From positions 11,558 to 62,895 of the forward strand of contig JAKBAM010000007.1 of NCBI GenBank assembly GCA_021809105.1: a DNA stretch of 51,338 nt, given 5' to 3'. Under the pieces are notes generated by a model. It was given only the letters and a program-made list of their open reading frames with translations. It made no database searches and was not told the DNA's origin. Shown here in pieces: positions 25,122-32,963 of the stretch (the first letter of the stretch is position 1; each line of letters begins with the position of its first letter). Position numbers and translations under genes: made by a program. The DNA comes from Actinomycetes bacterium (GTDB lineage: Bacteria; Actinomycetota; Acidimicrobiia; Acidimicrobiales; Palsa-688).

Positions 25122-25171
25122 CCGGCCGTCCGCTAGACGCGCGGCACCTGAGCCGCGTGATAGCCACGTGC

Positions 25172-26002
25172 ATGCCTACGTTTGTCCCCGATGTCGGACC
25201 GCCCCCTGGAGCGGGTGGTCCTTCCCGCTGGTACCTCGTGCGTCAGGGCGAGTTGCTGACGACGTCGGAAGGGACTCTCGCGGCCAACTCCCCCGAAGAG
25301 CTGGGGTTGGTGCCCGACGCACCGCCGGTCTTCCTCGGCATGCTGGACGGCCAGCCGTGCTGGGCTGCGGGCTTCGACCGGGGGGTCGAGGGTCCCGCAG
25401 AGCTGCGGTGGCAGGAGCTACGGGCGCTCGGGGCAGTGTGGCCCGCCGAGGAGTGGACCCTCGCTGGCCGGGCGGTGCAACTCGTGGAATGGGCCCGCAC
25501 CCACCGCTTCTGTGGGCGCTGTGGCACGGCCACCGAGCGCGCGCTCGACGAGCGCTCGATGCGCTGCCCGGCGTGCGGGATGTCCGGGTACCCCCGCTTG
25601 GCGCCAGCGATAATCGTTCTGGTGCGGCGGGGTGAGCGGGCCCTGCTCGCCCAGGGCCGCCGGTTCCGGGGGCGGATGTTCTCGGCGCTTGCCGGGTTCG
25701 TCGAGCCGGGGGAAACGCTCGAAGAGGCGGTGCACCGCGAGGTTTTGGAGGAGGTCGGTGTACGGGTGCGCCAGCCACGGTATGTGGCCAGCCAGCCCTG
25801 GCCGTTCCCGCACTCGGTGATGATCGGCTTCTCCGCCGAGTGGGAGTCGGGGGAGCTGAAACCCGACGGAGAGGAGATACTCGAGGCTCATTGGTGGCGT
25901 GCCGATGACCTGCCGCCGGTACCTCCCCCCTTGAGTATCGCCCGCCGGCTCATCGACGACTGGGTGGCCGATGTGCGCGACGGCGTGGGCGGGCGGGCGT
26001 AA
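25172..26002 (+). CDS. nudC: NAD(H) diphosphatase / deNADding hydrolase NudC
   Basis: A 276-residue protein with three NudC hallmarks. There is a zinc ribbon with Cys pairs near 114/117 and 132/135 (FCGRCG, RCPACG). The Nudix box begins GFVEPGETLEEAVHREVLEE (about 175-197). SQPWPFPHS at about 207-215 distinguishes NADH pyrophosphatases from other Nudix enzymes. It hydrolyses NAD(H) to NMN(H) and AMP and can remove NAD caps from RNA. ATG 25172 is used; a GTG at 25157 would add five residues. Cotranscription with the upstream oxygenase gene is plausible. Confidence 0.95.
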   Translation: MPTFVPDVGPPPGAGGPSRWYLVRQGELLTTSEGTLAANSPEELGLVPDAPPVFLGMLDGQPCWAAGFDRGVEGPAELRWQELRALGAVWPAEEWTLAGRAVQLVEWARTHRFCGRCGTATERALDERSMRCPACGMSGYPRLAPAIIVLVRRGERALLAQGRRFRGRMFSALAGFVEPGETLEEAVHREVLEEVGVRVRQPRYVASQPWPFPHSVMIGFSAEWESGELKPDGEEILEAHWWRADDLPPVPPPLSIARRLIDDWVADVRDGVGGRA

Positions 26003-26048
26003 GCTCCGCGCAGCTCGGGCGCCGAGCAAGCCGGGGAGGACGCAGACG

Positions 26049-26444
26049 GTGGTAGTTGAGCTGCACAACTGCTCGAACGTCAGGGAGCTGACGGGTGGGC
26101 GCAGGTCGAGGATGCTGGTGGCGACCGTGTTGACGGCGCTCGCCTCGGTACTCGGAGCGTGCGGAGTGACCGCCAGCCCGGCTGCGGCCGCTGCCGACGC
26201 CAACTTCTTGGCCTCGGTGCACGACAACGCCCCCGACATAGGCAGCTACCGCAGCGACGTCGCCCTGGTGCGCCTAGGGCACGCGGCCTGCGACGACTTC
26301 CGCGGCGGTGTGTCATACCAGCAGCTGGCTGACCGGTTGGTGCTGGCCCAGGGCAGCAACGGAGTGCCTGCCGCCGATCTCGGCGCAGTGATCACCGCCG
26401 CCGTCTCCGCCTTTTGCCCGCAGTACCAAGCCCTGGTGCACTAG
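26049..26444 (+). CDS. DUF732 secreted protein, possible lipoprotein
   Basis: A 131-residue exported protein. GTG 26049 is placed by a strong ribosome-binding site (GGGGAGGA) 8 bases upstream. The N-terminus has RRSR, a hydrophobic stretch MLVATVLTALASVLG, and the lipobox-like LGAC, followed by an Ala-rich linker. The mature domain contains DANFLASVHDNAPDI, a central ACDDF cysteine and a second cysteine in SAFCPQY; this two-cysteine helical domain is DUF732, common in mycobacteria. Its function is unknown. It is convergent with the FHA gene, only 6 bases away. Confidence 0.82.
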   Translation: MVVELHNCSNVRELTGGRRSRMLVATVLTALASVLGACGVTASPAAAAADANFLASVHDNAPDIGSYRSDVALVRLGHAACDDFRGGVSYQQLADRLVLAQGSNGVPAADLGAVITAAVSAFCPQYQALVH

Positions 26445-26450
26445 GAGTGC

Positions 26451-27908
26451 TCAAGATGGCCAGGGGCTGACGAAGGTCATCACCCGCGCTCCGATCGCTA
26501 TGTGGGTCCCCGGCAGGAGCGGCGACGGCCGGAACGGTGCGAGCAAGCTCCACCCATCGCTGCCCGGCAGGAGCAGGTGCGTCGAGCCCGTCGATGCCCT
26601 GTCGACCACGGCAACGGTCCAGTCGGTCACCCTTATCTCCGCGTGGATGGCGGCCACACGGTCTCCGGCGAGCACCAGCGGCCGCGCGTTGCCTCCGGTA
26701 ACCGCCGGATCTTCGCTCGCACCGCTGCCAACCAGGTACGGGCGGTCGAGGGCGTAGAGGGAGCCGTCGTCCACCACCAGGACCCCGAGCGAAGGCCTCG
26801 GACCGCTGACCAGCAGGCGCTCGCGATCGAGCGCCTCGCTGCAGCGGATGCACGCCGGTGAGCTGGGGTGGTTGAAATGACCTCGGCTGCAGCGGACGCC
26901 TCTGACCACCGGCACCGATCCCACTGGTCCGGCCGGCGGCCCTGGCAGGAGACCCCCCGGCGGTGGGAGCAGGCCGATGACTCCCGGCGGCCGAGCCGGG
27001 TCCCTCCCAGACCCAACAATGGACTGGCCGCCCTCGATGCTCGGAGGTAGAGCCACGGTCAGGTCGGGAGAGGCGATCGGCATCACCGAAGTCGGAGCTT
27101 CGTACCAGGTGGCGTCGGAGTGGGCCCCGACGCTGGAGTCGGGGCGGATGCCGGGGTCGGTGGGCTCCTCGCCGGGCACGCCGACTCGGGGGGTCGGTAC
27201 GTCAGCCGGGCGGACAAGAGGTACGGGCCCGCTGCGGTCAGGTGATGCGAAAGCCACCGCGACGACGTCCTCGGCGTCTGCCTCGGGTCGAGCCAGGGGC
27301 GGGGGGCCGCCGGGGATCGCCGTGGTGGGCGCAAGGCTGCTGGACTCCAGCGCAGCCGTCACGGCCTCCCTGGCGGCAACCGGTCCGTCGGCGAGCTCTG
27401 CTGCTGGCGCCGGCAACGAGCCCCCTGCATCGATGAGAGCGAATCCGCCTCCAGGAACGGTGCCGGACTCCAAGTCGAAGATCGGATGGGACCCTCCAGG
27501 CTGCGGCTGGCTCCCAGCCCCACCGGCCAGCATCATCGGCGCTGGCGCTATCACCATACGCTGCCAGCCGGGAAACACGGGTGGCTCTATCCATCCGACG
27601 CCGGTCCACACCCGGACGCTCCCGTGGAGGACCGCGATGTAGGAGCCCTCGCCGTCGGGGCCGAGGGTCACGAATGCCGAGGCGGGTTCAGGGTCTCCTT
27701 GTTCGAGCACGCCCTCCACGTGGTCGGCGAGCAGGACGCCGCCCCGCCCCGAGGGAGCAAGGTTACGGGCCGATTGGCTGAGAAAATTCAGCAGGGCATC
27801 CGAGGCGTCCAGCCCGGCCCAGATGCAGAGCTGGCCGAAGCGGAGCACCACGCCCTGACCGGGGACGACCTCGACGCGGTACCCGGCGGCGGCGCTGATG
27901 GGTCTCAC
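26451..27908 (-). CDS. FHA-domain protein with zinc-ribbon linker
   Basis: A 485-residue cytoplasmic protein in three parts. The first ~130 residues (RVEVVPGQGVVLRFG...YIAVLHGSVRVWTG) form a compact domain that recalls a degenerate PP2C-like fold seen at the start of similar actinobacterial FHA proteins. A long Pro/Gly/Ser-rich disordered region lies at about 135-340. RGVRCSRGHFNHPSSPACIRC (about 340-360) looks like a four-ligand zinc knuckle, followed by the C-terminal FHA fold (about 375-480) with VGSGASEDP, HAEIRV and RASTGSTHLLLP. FHA domains bind phosphothreonine peptides. The ATG overlaps the stop of the upstream pseudokinase gene (ATGA), so the two are made together. Confidence 0.88.
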   Translation of the reverse strand: MRPISAAAGYRVEVVPGQGVVLRFGQLCIWAGLDASDALLNFLSQSARNLAPSGRGGVLLADHVEGVLEQGDPEPASAFVTLGPDGEGSYIAVLHGSVRVWTGVGWIEPPVFPGWQRMVIAPAPMMLAGGAGSQPQPGGSHPIFDLESGTVPGGGFALIDAGGSLPAPAAELADGPVAAREAVTAALESSSLAPTTAIPGGPPPLARPEADAEDVVAVAFASPDRSGPVPLVRPADVPTPRVGVPGEEPTDPGIRPDSSVGAHSDATWYEAPTSVMPIASPDLTVALPPSIEGGQSIVGSGRDPARPPGVIGLLPPPGGLLPGPPAGPVGSVPVVRGVRCSRGHFNHPSSPACIRCSEALDRERLLVSGPRPSLGVLVVDDGSLYALDRPYLVGSGASEDPAVTGGNARPLVLAGDRVAAIHAEIRVTDWTVAVVDRASTGSTHLLLPGSDGWSLLAPFRPSPLLPGTHIAIGARVMTFVSPWPS

Positions 27909-28726
27909 TGGGACCTCCCCAGGGCGGCCAAGGAGGCCGCCACAGCCGCCGCCGACGGTCGCTCCGCCGGGTCGAAGCTGCAGCAGGCAGCGAGCACTTC
28001 TGCCAGCGCACCAGCAACGATCTGTGCGGGCTCGAACACCGCCCGCTGCACCGCCGTCAGGAGGGTGGTCCCGTCAATGCCAGGGTGCACCCGCTGGCCT
28101 GTCGTGGCGAGGTGGAGGTGAGCGCCGATGGCCCACACGTCGGAGGGGGCGCCAGCGGGCTCGCCGCGCGCCAGCTCCGGCGCGATCCCGTCGAGAATCC
28201 CAATGTCGGTAACTCTCGCCAGCAGGCCGGGGGTGCTCGGCCCTGTCGGCGGCGGGAGATCGAGTATGCCGCCTGTGGGCGTGCTCAAGATTCGGCCGGC
28301 TGAAACCGCCCCGTGTATCCCGCCGGCGCGATGGAGGGCGGCCAGGCCGCTGGCGGCCCCCGCAGTGACGACCACGGGGCTTTGCGTCCCCGCCCCTTCC
28401 ACCTCGACAAGACGCGACACCCAAAGGAGCGGGTGTGCCGGGGCGGAAGGAGGTCGCTCGACGGCGTCCCAAGCGATCGGGCCCACCTCGAGCGGAACGG
28501 CCAGCCCGGCACCGCCTGCTTTTGCTGCGCCGGTGCCTGCTGCAGCAGCGGCCCACCGGCTGAGGTCGGGTAGCAGGTCGGCCGGATCACCGGGTCCGAT
28601 CTCGATGACCACCTGGGCGGCACCGAGCCCCAGCCGCTCGGGGGCGATCGCCACGAAACGCCTGCCCGGCAGCAGGGGGTCATCGAGTGCCCGTGTCACG
28701 CGGTAATCGGCGATCCAGTCCTGCAT
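27905..28726 (-). CDS. protein-kinase-like pseudokinase
   Basis: A 273-residue protein that follows the C-lobe order of a Hanks-type kinase but lacks its catalytic residues. LAALHRAGGIHGAVSAGRIL (about 128-147) aligns with the catalytic loop, with HGAVS replacing HRDxK. No DFG is seen; VTDIGILDG stands in its place. The APE-like IAPELARGEPAGAPSDVWAIG (about 181-201) with the subdomain IX Asp-Val-Trp is well kept. No glycine loop or VAIK lysine is evident in the shortened N-lobe. It is probably a scaffold rather than an enzyme. The ATG at 28726 is preceded by GAAGGA. Coupled to the FHA gene, it may present or sense phosphorylated partners. Confidence 0.75.
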   Translation of the reverse strand: MQDWIADYRVTRALDDPLLPGRRFVAIAPERLGLGAAQVVIEIGPGDPADLLPDLSRWAAAAAGTGAAKAGGAGLAVPLEVGPIAWDAVERPPSAPAHPLLWVSRLVEVEGAGTQSPVVVTAGAASGLAALHRAGGIHGAVSAGRILSTPTGGILDLPPPTGPSTPGLLARVTDIGILDGIAPELARGEPAGAPSDVWAIGAHLHLATTGQRVHPGIDGTTLLTAVQRAVFEPAQIVAGALAEVLAACCSFDPAERPSAAAVAASLAALGRSQ

Positions 28727-28800
28727 CAGTCCTTCTTTGTTGGACGCGGCAACGCGGCAGCGTACCCGGCCGGGCGGGTGACTATCCCCCGGATATGAGA

Positions 28801-28806
28801 TAGCAT
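28801..28806 (+). promoter_or_regulatory. -10 box of TcpC-like gene
   Basis: TAGCAT, 8 bases before ATG 28815, within the 88-base gap that also serves the divergent pseudokinase. Confidence 0.45.
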
Positions 28807-28814
28807 GAGATCCT

Positions 28815-29372
28815 ATGAAACAGTCAAGCGAGCATGCAGGAAGGACGAGGCCCTCTCCTTGGTGGCGGGTGGCCCTCGTCACGGCGGGTGTCCTCGCATC
28901 CGTAGCGCTGGGCCGGAGCGCCTTCGTGCACCGACCGACGGCGACCCAACGTTCTGCCGTTGGCTCATACCGCCACGCCGGTCCGGGTATGCCCATCGGC
29001 AGCTCGGCGTCGGCCCTGGCGGCAGCCGGTCGCTTCGCCGTGGTTTGGTGGAGCTACGACTGGCGAGAGCCAGTAGGGGCTCGGTTGGCTCGTATCGATC
29101 CGCTGGTGACCGCTCCCCTGGCTGCTCTGCTGGGCGGTGGACCCGGCAGCCCGGCGCTGTGGCAGGCCGCCCGTTCCGCCCGTCGTCGGGTCGTGGTCGG
29201 ACATCCATCGGTCACGATCGCGGATCGGGCCCGCGCGGGCCTAGGCCTGGCGGTGACGGCGCCGGTCACAGTCTCCGCCGCAGGGAGCCATCCGGTAGCG
29301 GGGCGCTGGGCTATGGAGGTTCTGGCGGTGCCGTCTGGCGGTCGCTGGGTCGTGGCGCAGGTGGACCAGTGA
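28815..29372 (+). CDS. single-pass membrane protein, TcpC/VirB8-like candidate
   Basis: A 185-residue protein with a charged N-terminus, one transmembrane helix at about 17-36 (WRVALVTAGVLASVALG), and a soluble outer domain. The domain opens with an Ala/Gly-rich linker and a helix (ALAAAGRFAVVWWSYDW) and continues with RLARIDPLVTAPL and a C-terminal strand pair (AMEVLAVPSGGRWVVAQVD). This layout, with a VxxVxxxD-like NTF2-type end, resembles TcpC/VirB8 assembly factors of conjugation-like systems, but similarity is weak. Its stop overlaps the next GTG (GTGA). It is followed by a transglycosylase, as tcpC-type genes are in conjugative elements. Confidence 0.5.
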   Translation: MKQSSEHAGRTRPSPWWRVALVTAGVLASVALGRSAFVHRPTATQRSAVGSYRHAGPGMPIGSSASALAAAGRFAVVWWSYDWREPVGARLARIDPLVTAPLAALLGGGPGSPALWQAARSARRRVVVGHPSVTIADRARAGLGLAVTAPVTVSAAGSHPVAGRWAMEVLAVPSGGRWVVAQVDQ

Positions 29373-30391
29373 CTCGGGCGGTCGCAGTCGGGGGGGCCGT
29401 CATGGTGGCGGGGGGCGGGCTCGTCGCTACCGTCGCAGGTGTGCTGGTAGCACTGATCGCAGCCTTGCCCCTTGCTGCCTCTGGAGCCGCAGTCCCTCCC
29501 ACGGTCGGGGCATCGCCGCAAGGAGGCGCCTTGGGGGCGCCCGTGGCCGATATACCTCCCACCTACCTCGAAGCCTTCGACCGGGCAGCGGCGACTTACG
29601 GGGTGCCGTGGAGCGTGCTCGCAGGCATATACCGGGTCGAGTGCGACTTCGGGCGCAGCCGCCTCCCGGGATGCCTGCCGGGCACCCGCAACAGTGCCGG
29701 CGCCGAGGGACCTGGGCAGTTCTTGCCCGGTACGTGGCGCCGGGGGTTGGCGATGGGCGTGATCATCCCGCCCGGGCCGCCGGCGCCGCGAGGAGATGGC
29801 TACGCCGCCGACGGGGACGGTGATGGGATCGCCGACGCGTGGGATCCGTTCGACGCGGTGGCGTCGACCGCCAGGATGCTGGCGGACAACGGTGCGCCCC
29901 AGAACCTGAGCGGTGCGGTGTTCTCCTACAACCACGACCCGCAGTACGTGGCCCAGGTGCTGGCCCTGGCCGCAGGCTACGACCGGGCCCGGGCCGCCGT
30001 TCAGCCCGCGACCACCACCCGGGCTGCGTCGGTTGCCCCGGTCCTGGCGTTCGCCACAGCTCAGCTCGGGCGCCCTTACCAGTGGGGTGGTGCCGGTCCT
30101 GCCACCTGGGATTGCTCTGGACTGGTGCAGGCGGCGTACGCCACGGTTGGCCTCCGCCTGACCCACGACGCCGCCGCGCAGTACACCGCTACCGACGCGC
30201 ACGTGGTGCCCGTGTCGCGATTGGCCCCCGGCGACCTCGTGTTCTACGGCACCTCCCCGGCGACCATCCACCACGTCGGCATAGCCGTTGACGCCACGCA
30301 TATGATCGACGCGCCTTTCACAGGCGCGGTGGTCCGCGTCGACCCGGTGGCAGCCGGCGATCTGTTCGCCGCCACCCGCCCGCTGGGATGA
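29369..30391 (+). CDS. peptidoglycan hydrolase: lytic transglycosylase plus NlpC/P60
   Basis: A 340-residue exported cell-wall enzyme. A hydrophobic N-terminal helix (about 10-38) acts as a signal or anchor. The first catalytic domain (about 61-205) is an SLT fold, with the catalytic Glu 91 in YRVECDFG, GPGQFLPGTW and SYNHDPQYV. It includes an acidic insert DGDGDGIADAWDP that looks like a calcium loop. The second domain (about 222-340) is NlpC/P60, with Cys 249 in WDCSGLVQAAY, His near 302 in HHVGIAV, and a third polar residue near 311. It would cleave both glycan strands and stem peptides. This pairing is common in conjugation-associated hydrolases. The GTG start is coupled to the gene before. 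Confidence 0.92.
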   Translation: MTRAVAVGGAVMVAGGGLVATVAGVLVALIAALPLAASGAAVPPTVGASPQGGALGAPVADIPPTYLEAFDRAAATYGVPWSVLAGIYRVECDFGRSRLPGCLPGTRNSAGAEGPGQFLPGTWRRGLAMGVIIPPGPPAPRGDGYAADGDGDGIADAWDPFDAVASTARMLADNGAPQNLSGAVFSYNHDPQYVAQVLALAAGYDRARAAVQPATTTRAASVAPVLAFATAQLGRPYQWGGAGPATWDCSGLVQAAYATVGLRLTHDAAAQYTATDAHVVPVSRLAPGDLVFYGTSPATIHHVGIAVDATHMIDAPFTGAVVRVDPVAAGDLFAATRPLG

Positions 30392-30512
30392 GGACCGGCG
30401 ACGCTCGGGGGGTTAGCATTCAGCACTCATGAGGTAGTAGGTGCCTCGTTCTGGGCGGGATGCTGCCGCATGCGGGGTGAGCGCCTCTGACGAGGGGGGA
30501 CCTGCCGGCGGC

Positions 30513-30518
30513 TACAGT
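30513..30518 (+). promoter_or_regulatory. -10 box of repeat/CHAP gene (leaderless)
   Basis: TACAGT, 8 bases before ATG 30527. Confidence 0.4.
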
Positions 30519-30526
30519 GCTTGGCC

Positions 30527-31939
30527 ATGCGTACCCGTGCGCGGGTGGGGGCAGTGTTGATGTTGGTGGCCGCAGGCGCCCTGGTGGTCCCCTCCGTGGC
30601 CTTCGCCCTCCCGCCGCGGGCTGCTGCGGTCCAGCACCCGGCGGCCGCCCCGCTTCGAGCGACCGGGGTGGTCCACACCTCGGCCTACGCCGACCAGGGA
30701 GTCCTGCCCTTCGGCGACGCCCGGTTCGAAGGATCACCGACCAGCGTCAGCGGGTTGTCGGCACCAGTGGTGGGGATGGCGACCACGCCGAGTGGTGACG
30801 GGTACTGGCTGATCGCCGCAGACGGGGGCATCTTCAACTACGGCGATGCCCAGTTCTACGGCTCAGCCGGCAATGTCGACATCAACGCGCCTGTTGTCGG
30901 GATGGCCGCTACCCCGGACGGAAAGGGCTACTGGAGCGTGGCCCTCGACGGGGGGATCTTTCAGGATGGGGACGCCGGGTTCTACGGATCGACGGGCAAC
31001 GTCCAGCTCAACCAACCGATCGTGGGCATGGCCCCCACGCCGGACGGTAAGGGTTACTGGCTGGTGGCGTCAGACGGTGGGATATTCGACTTCGGCGACG
31101 CCGGGTTCTACGGATCGACGGGCAACGTCCAGCTCAACTCACCGATCGTGGGCATGGCCGCGACACCGGACGGTAAGGGTTACTGGCTGGTGGCGTCAGA
31201 CGGTGGGATATTCGACTTCGGCGACGCACAGTTCTTCGGGTCGGCCGGGGGCCAGTCCCTTCCGGCCTCGGTCGCTGGAATGGCAGCTACGCCGGACGGT
31301 CTGGGCTACTGGCTGGCTGGCAGCGACGGCAGCATCTACCCCTTCGGGGATGCCGTGACCTATGGCGACAATACCGCCGCCACACCGACCCAGCCGATCG
31401 CCGGGATATCCGCAACCCCGGACGGCAAGGGCTACTACCTCCTCGAGCCCGACGCCTTCCCGACCTCGTTCAGCCATCCCGGCGGCGGCGGGTCCATCGT
31501 GGCGGCCGCCGCCAGCCAAGTTCACGGCAACCCGGATCAGGGACTTGGTGCGTTCTGCAACCCCTACGGGCCTTGCGAGGCGTGGTGTGCTCTGTTCGCC
31601 ACGTGGGCCTGGGAGGCCGGCGGCGTGAACATCCCGCGATACGCCTTCACCGGCGACGTGTGGAGCTGGGCGGTCGCCAACACCTATGTGTACCAGGCGT
31701 CTACGCAGGCGCACCCCGGTGACGCAGTGCTCTACGGCACCGGCCCTTCGAACGCTGCCACCTCCGTGCACATGGGCATTGTCGCCCAGGTCTGGCCTGA
31801 CGGTGCCATCGTCACCATCGAGGGTGATTCGGGGCCGGGGGCTTACGGGCAGTACAACGTGACCATCAACGGGCCTTTCCTCCCGACCCACTCCGACACC
31901 TACAACGGTGTCGGTATCTACGCCATCGCCCACCAGTAG
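30527..31939 (+). CDS. secreted repeat protein with C-terminal CHAP amidase domain
   Basis: A 470-residue secreted protein. A signal peptide (about 1-28, ending SVAFA) precedes six or so repeats of about 42 residues (about 60-310) built on PIVGMAATPDGKGYWLVASD and GGIFDFGDAGFYGS, probably blades of a beta propeller. The last ~150 residues are a CHAP domain: catalytic Cys near 354 in CEAWCALFATWAWEAGG and a His in SVHMGIVAQVW. CHAP enzymes cut peptidoglycan peptides or amide bonds. These repeats are characteristic of Acidimicrobiia as far as memory goes. ATG 30527 is used; an upstream TTG adds two residues. Two repeats are almost identical in DNA, showing recent duplication. Confidence 0.9.
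   Translation: MRTRARVGAVLMLVAAGALVVPSVAFALPPRAAAVQHPAAAPLRATGVVHTSAYADQGVLPFGDARFEGSPTSVSGLSAPVVGMATTPSGDGYWLIAADGGIFNYGDAQFYGSAGNVDINAPVVGMAATPDGKGYWSVALDGGIFQDGDAGFYGSTGNVQLNQPIVGMAPTPDGKGYWLVASDGGIFDFGDAGFYGSTGNVQLNSPIVGMAATPDGKGYWLVASDGGIFDFGDAQFFGSAGGQSLPASVAGMAATPDGLGYWLAGSDGSIYPFGDAVTYGDNTAATPTQPIAGISATPDGKGYYLLEPDAFPTSFSHPGGGGSIVAAAASQVHGNPDQGLGAFCNPYGPCEAWCALFATWAWEAGGVNIPRYAFTGDVWSWAVANTYVYQASTQAHPGDAVLYGTGPSNAATSVHMGIVAQVWPDGAIVTIEGDSGPGAYGQYNVTINGPFLPTHSDTYNGVGIYAIAHQ
30970..31227 (+). repeat. 126-bp tandem duplication inside the CHAP protein gene
   Basis: Bases 30970-31101 and 31096-31227 match with a constant offset of 126 bases (42 codons). They include a 62-base run identical in both copies, beginning at CCGGACGGTAAGGG (31040 and 31166), with a few mismatches elsewhere. 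Neighbouring repeats are diverged, so this pair is recent. Confidence 0.85.
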
Positions 31940-31954
31940 CGCGGCGTGGTGTGA

Positions 31955-32524
31955 TCAGGCCCGCAGGGACGACACGATGGTGTCGGTCACTGGTCGGGAC
32001 GCCTCCACGAGTACCCAGATCTCAGTGTGAGCGCCCTTTATCCAGGCGTCGACCACCCGACTGGAGACGTTGCCTCGAACCAGCGTGTAGGAAAAGGCGG
32101 CATCCGCTCCGGGGACGGCGGTGGGAGCGCCGCCCGTCAGCCGGTATGGCGTGCTTTGCGGCTGCCCGAACGATGCAAGGGTGATCGGGGGCTTCTCGTA
32201 GAGGGTCGGCGCAGTGCTACGGATGAGGAGCGTCTCGCCGATCCAGCCGCCGACGCCCCGGTAGAAGAAGTCGCCGTTGCTGTCGGTGTAGGCGCTGTCC
32301 TCGGTCCATCCCGACGGGATGGCGTATGCCCAGTATGCGTCGGTGATCGCTCGGTATCCCGAGGGCGGTGTCAGGCTCACGGAGGGTTCTGACGGTCCCT
32401 CCAGGTAGACGGCGGTGGCCACTGCAGCAAAGACGATCGGAGTGAGCCCGATCACGACCAACCAGAAGCGGTTGCGGGAGGACCGGGTGGCGCCCGGCGC
32501 GGCCGGGGAGTTGGCGACGGACAT
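31955..32524 (-). CDS. membrane-anchored protein of unknown function
   Basis: A 189-residue protein with a 19-residue Ser/Ala-rich N-terminus, one transmembrane helix at about 21-43 (FWLVVIGLTPIVFAAVATAVYL), and an outer domain rich in aromatic and Ser/Thr residues (YWAYAIPSGWTEDSAY, FFYRGVGGWIGETLL). The tail ends in AWIKGAHTEIWVLVEAS, a pattern of alternating strands that recalls LpqN/PsbP-like lipid-binding folds; this is a guess. ATG 32524 follows an AGGATGAGG ribosome-binding site. A consensus promoter about 365 bases upstream on the same strand may give this gene a long leader. Confidence 0.65.
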   Translation of the reverse strand: MSVANSPAAPGATRSSRNRFWLVVIGLTPIVFAAVATAVYLEGPSEPSVSLTPPSGYRAITDAYWAYAIPSGWTEDSAYTDSNGDFFYRGVGGWIGETLLIRSTAPTLYEKPPITLASFGQPQSTPYRLTGGAPTAVPGADAAFSYTLVRGNVSSRVVDAWIKGAHTEIWVLVEASRPVTDTIVSSLRA

Positions 32525-32591
32525 CGCCTCATCCTCGCACCTCGTCCTCACCCCAGGTGAGCGCGGCCGGCAGCGCGCCGGCATCGCGCGC

Positions 32592-32623
32592 CAACGGCGC
32601 AGGGCACGCGCCCTGCGCCGTTG
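32592..32623. terminator. 14-bp perfect palindrome, possible terminator or attenuator
   Basis: CAACGGCGCAGGGC and its complement flank the loop ACGC. On the minus strand it lies between a short leader ORF and the membrane protein gene, about 68 bases before the ATG. No U-run follows on the minus strand, so it could be an attenuator stem or a simple palindromic element. Confidence 0.55.
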
Positions 32624-32798
32624 ACGTTGGATACTGTTCCTCCGGTCCACTCTCAGGGTTGGAACCGCCTCTACGACCCGGCAAGATCAGGCAGATCTAT
32701 GCTTCGGGCATGTGGCCGTTCAGGTCGAGGGCCAGCTAGAGCAGCATCCGCTGCAGGGCCCGGATCCGCCACTTTCGGGCAGGACCTCGGACCCGGTC

Positions 32799-32843
32799 TC
32801 AGCGGGGTGGACCATCCTCCTCGGACGAACTCCGTGCTTCCAC
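32799..32843 (-). CDS. 14-residue leader ORF
   Basis: An uncommonly strong ribosome-binding site, AAAGGAGG (32856-32849), stands 5 bases before GTG 32843. The frame encodes VEARSSSEEDGPPR and then TGA. It follows a consensus promoter by about 45 bases. No similarity is recognised. It may be a leader peptide controlling the membrane protein gene downstream, or an isolated small peptide. The rest of the 439-base gap (32525-32963) shows no other ORF with comparable signals. Confidence 0.4.
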   Translation of the reverse strand: MEARSSSEEDGPPR

Positions 32844-32895
32844 GGTGCCCTCCTTTCCCTGCGTCGCGTTAATGGCCCGTAGGCCTCCTAGTTCG

Positions 32896-32924
32896 ATTAG
32901 ACGCCTCCCGGGGGCCCCTGTCAA
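32896..32924 (-). promoter_or_regulatory. near-consensus sigma-70 promoter
   Basis: TTGACA (32924-32919), a 17-base spacer, and TCTAAT (32901-32896) on the minus strand. This is the best -35/-10 pair seen in the window. It starts 40 bases beyond the 3' end of the flavin-reductase gene and points at the leader ORF and the membrane protein gene. Confidence 0.65.
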
Positions 32925-32963
32925 GCGCTCAATCCTGGAGGGTTCGATGCGAGCACCAGGGCT

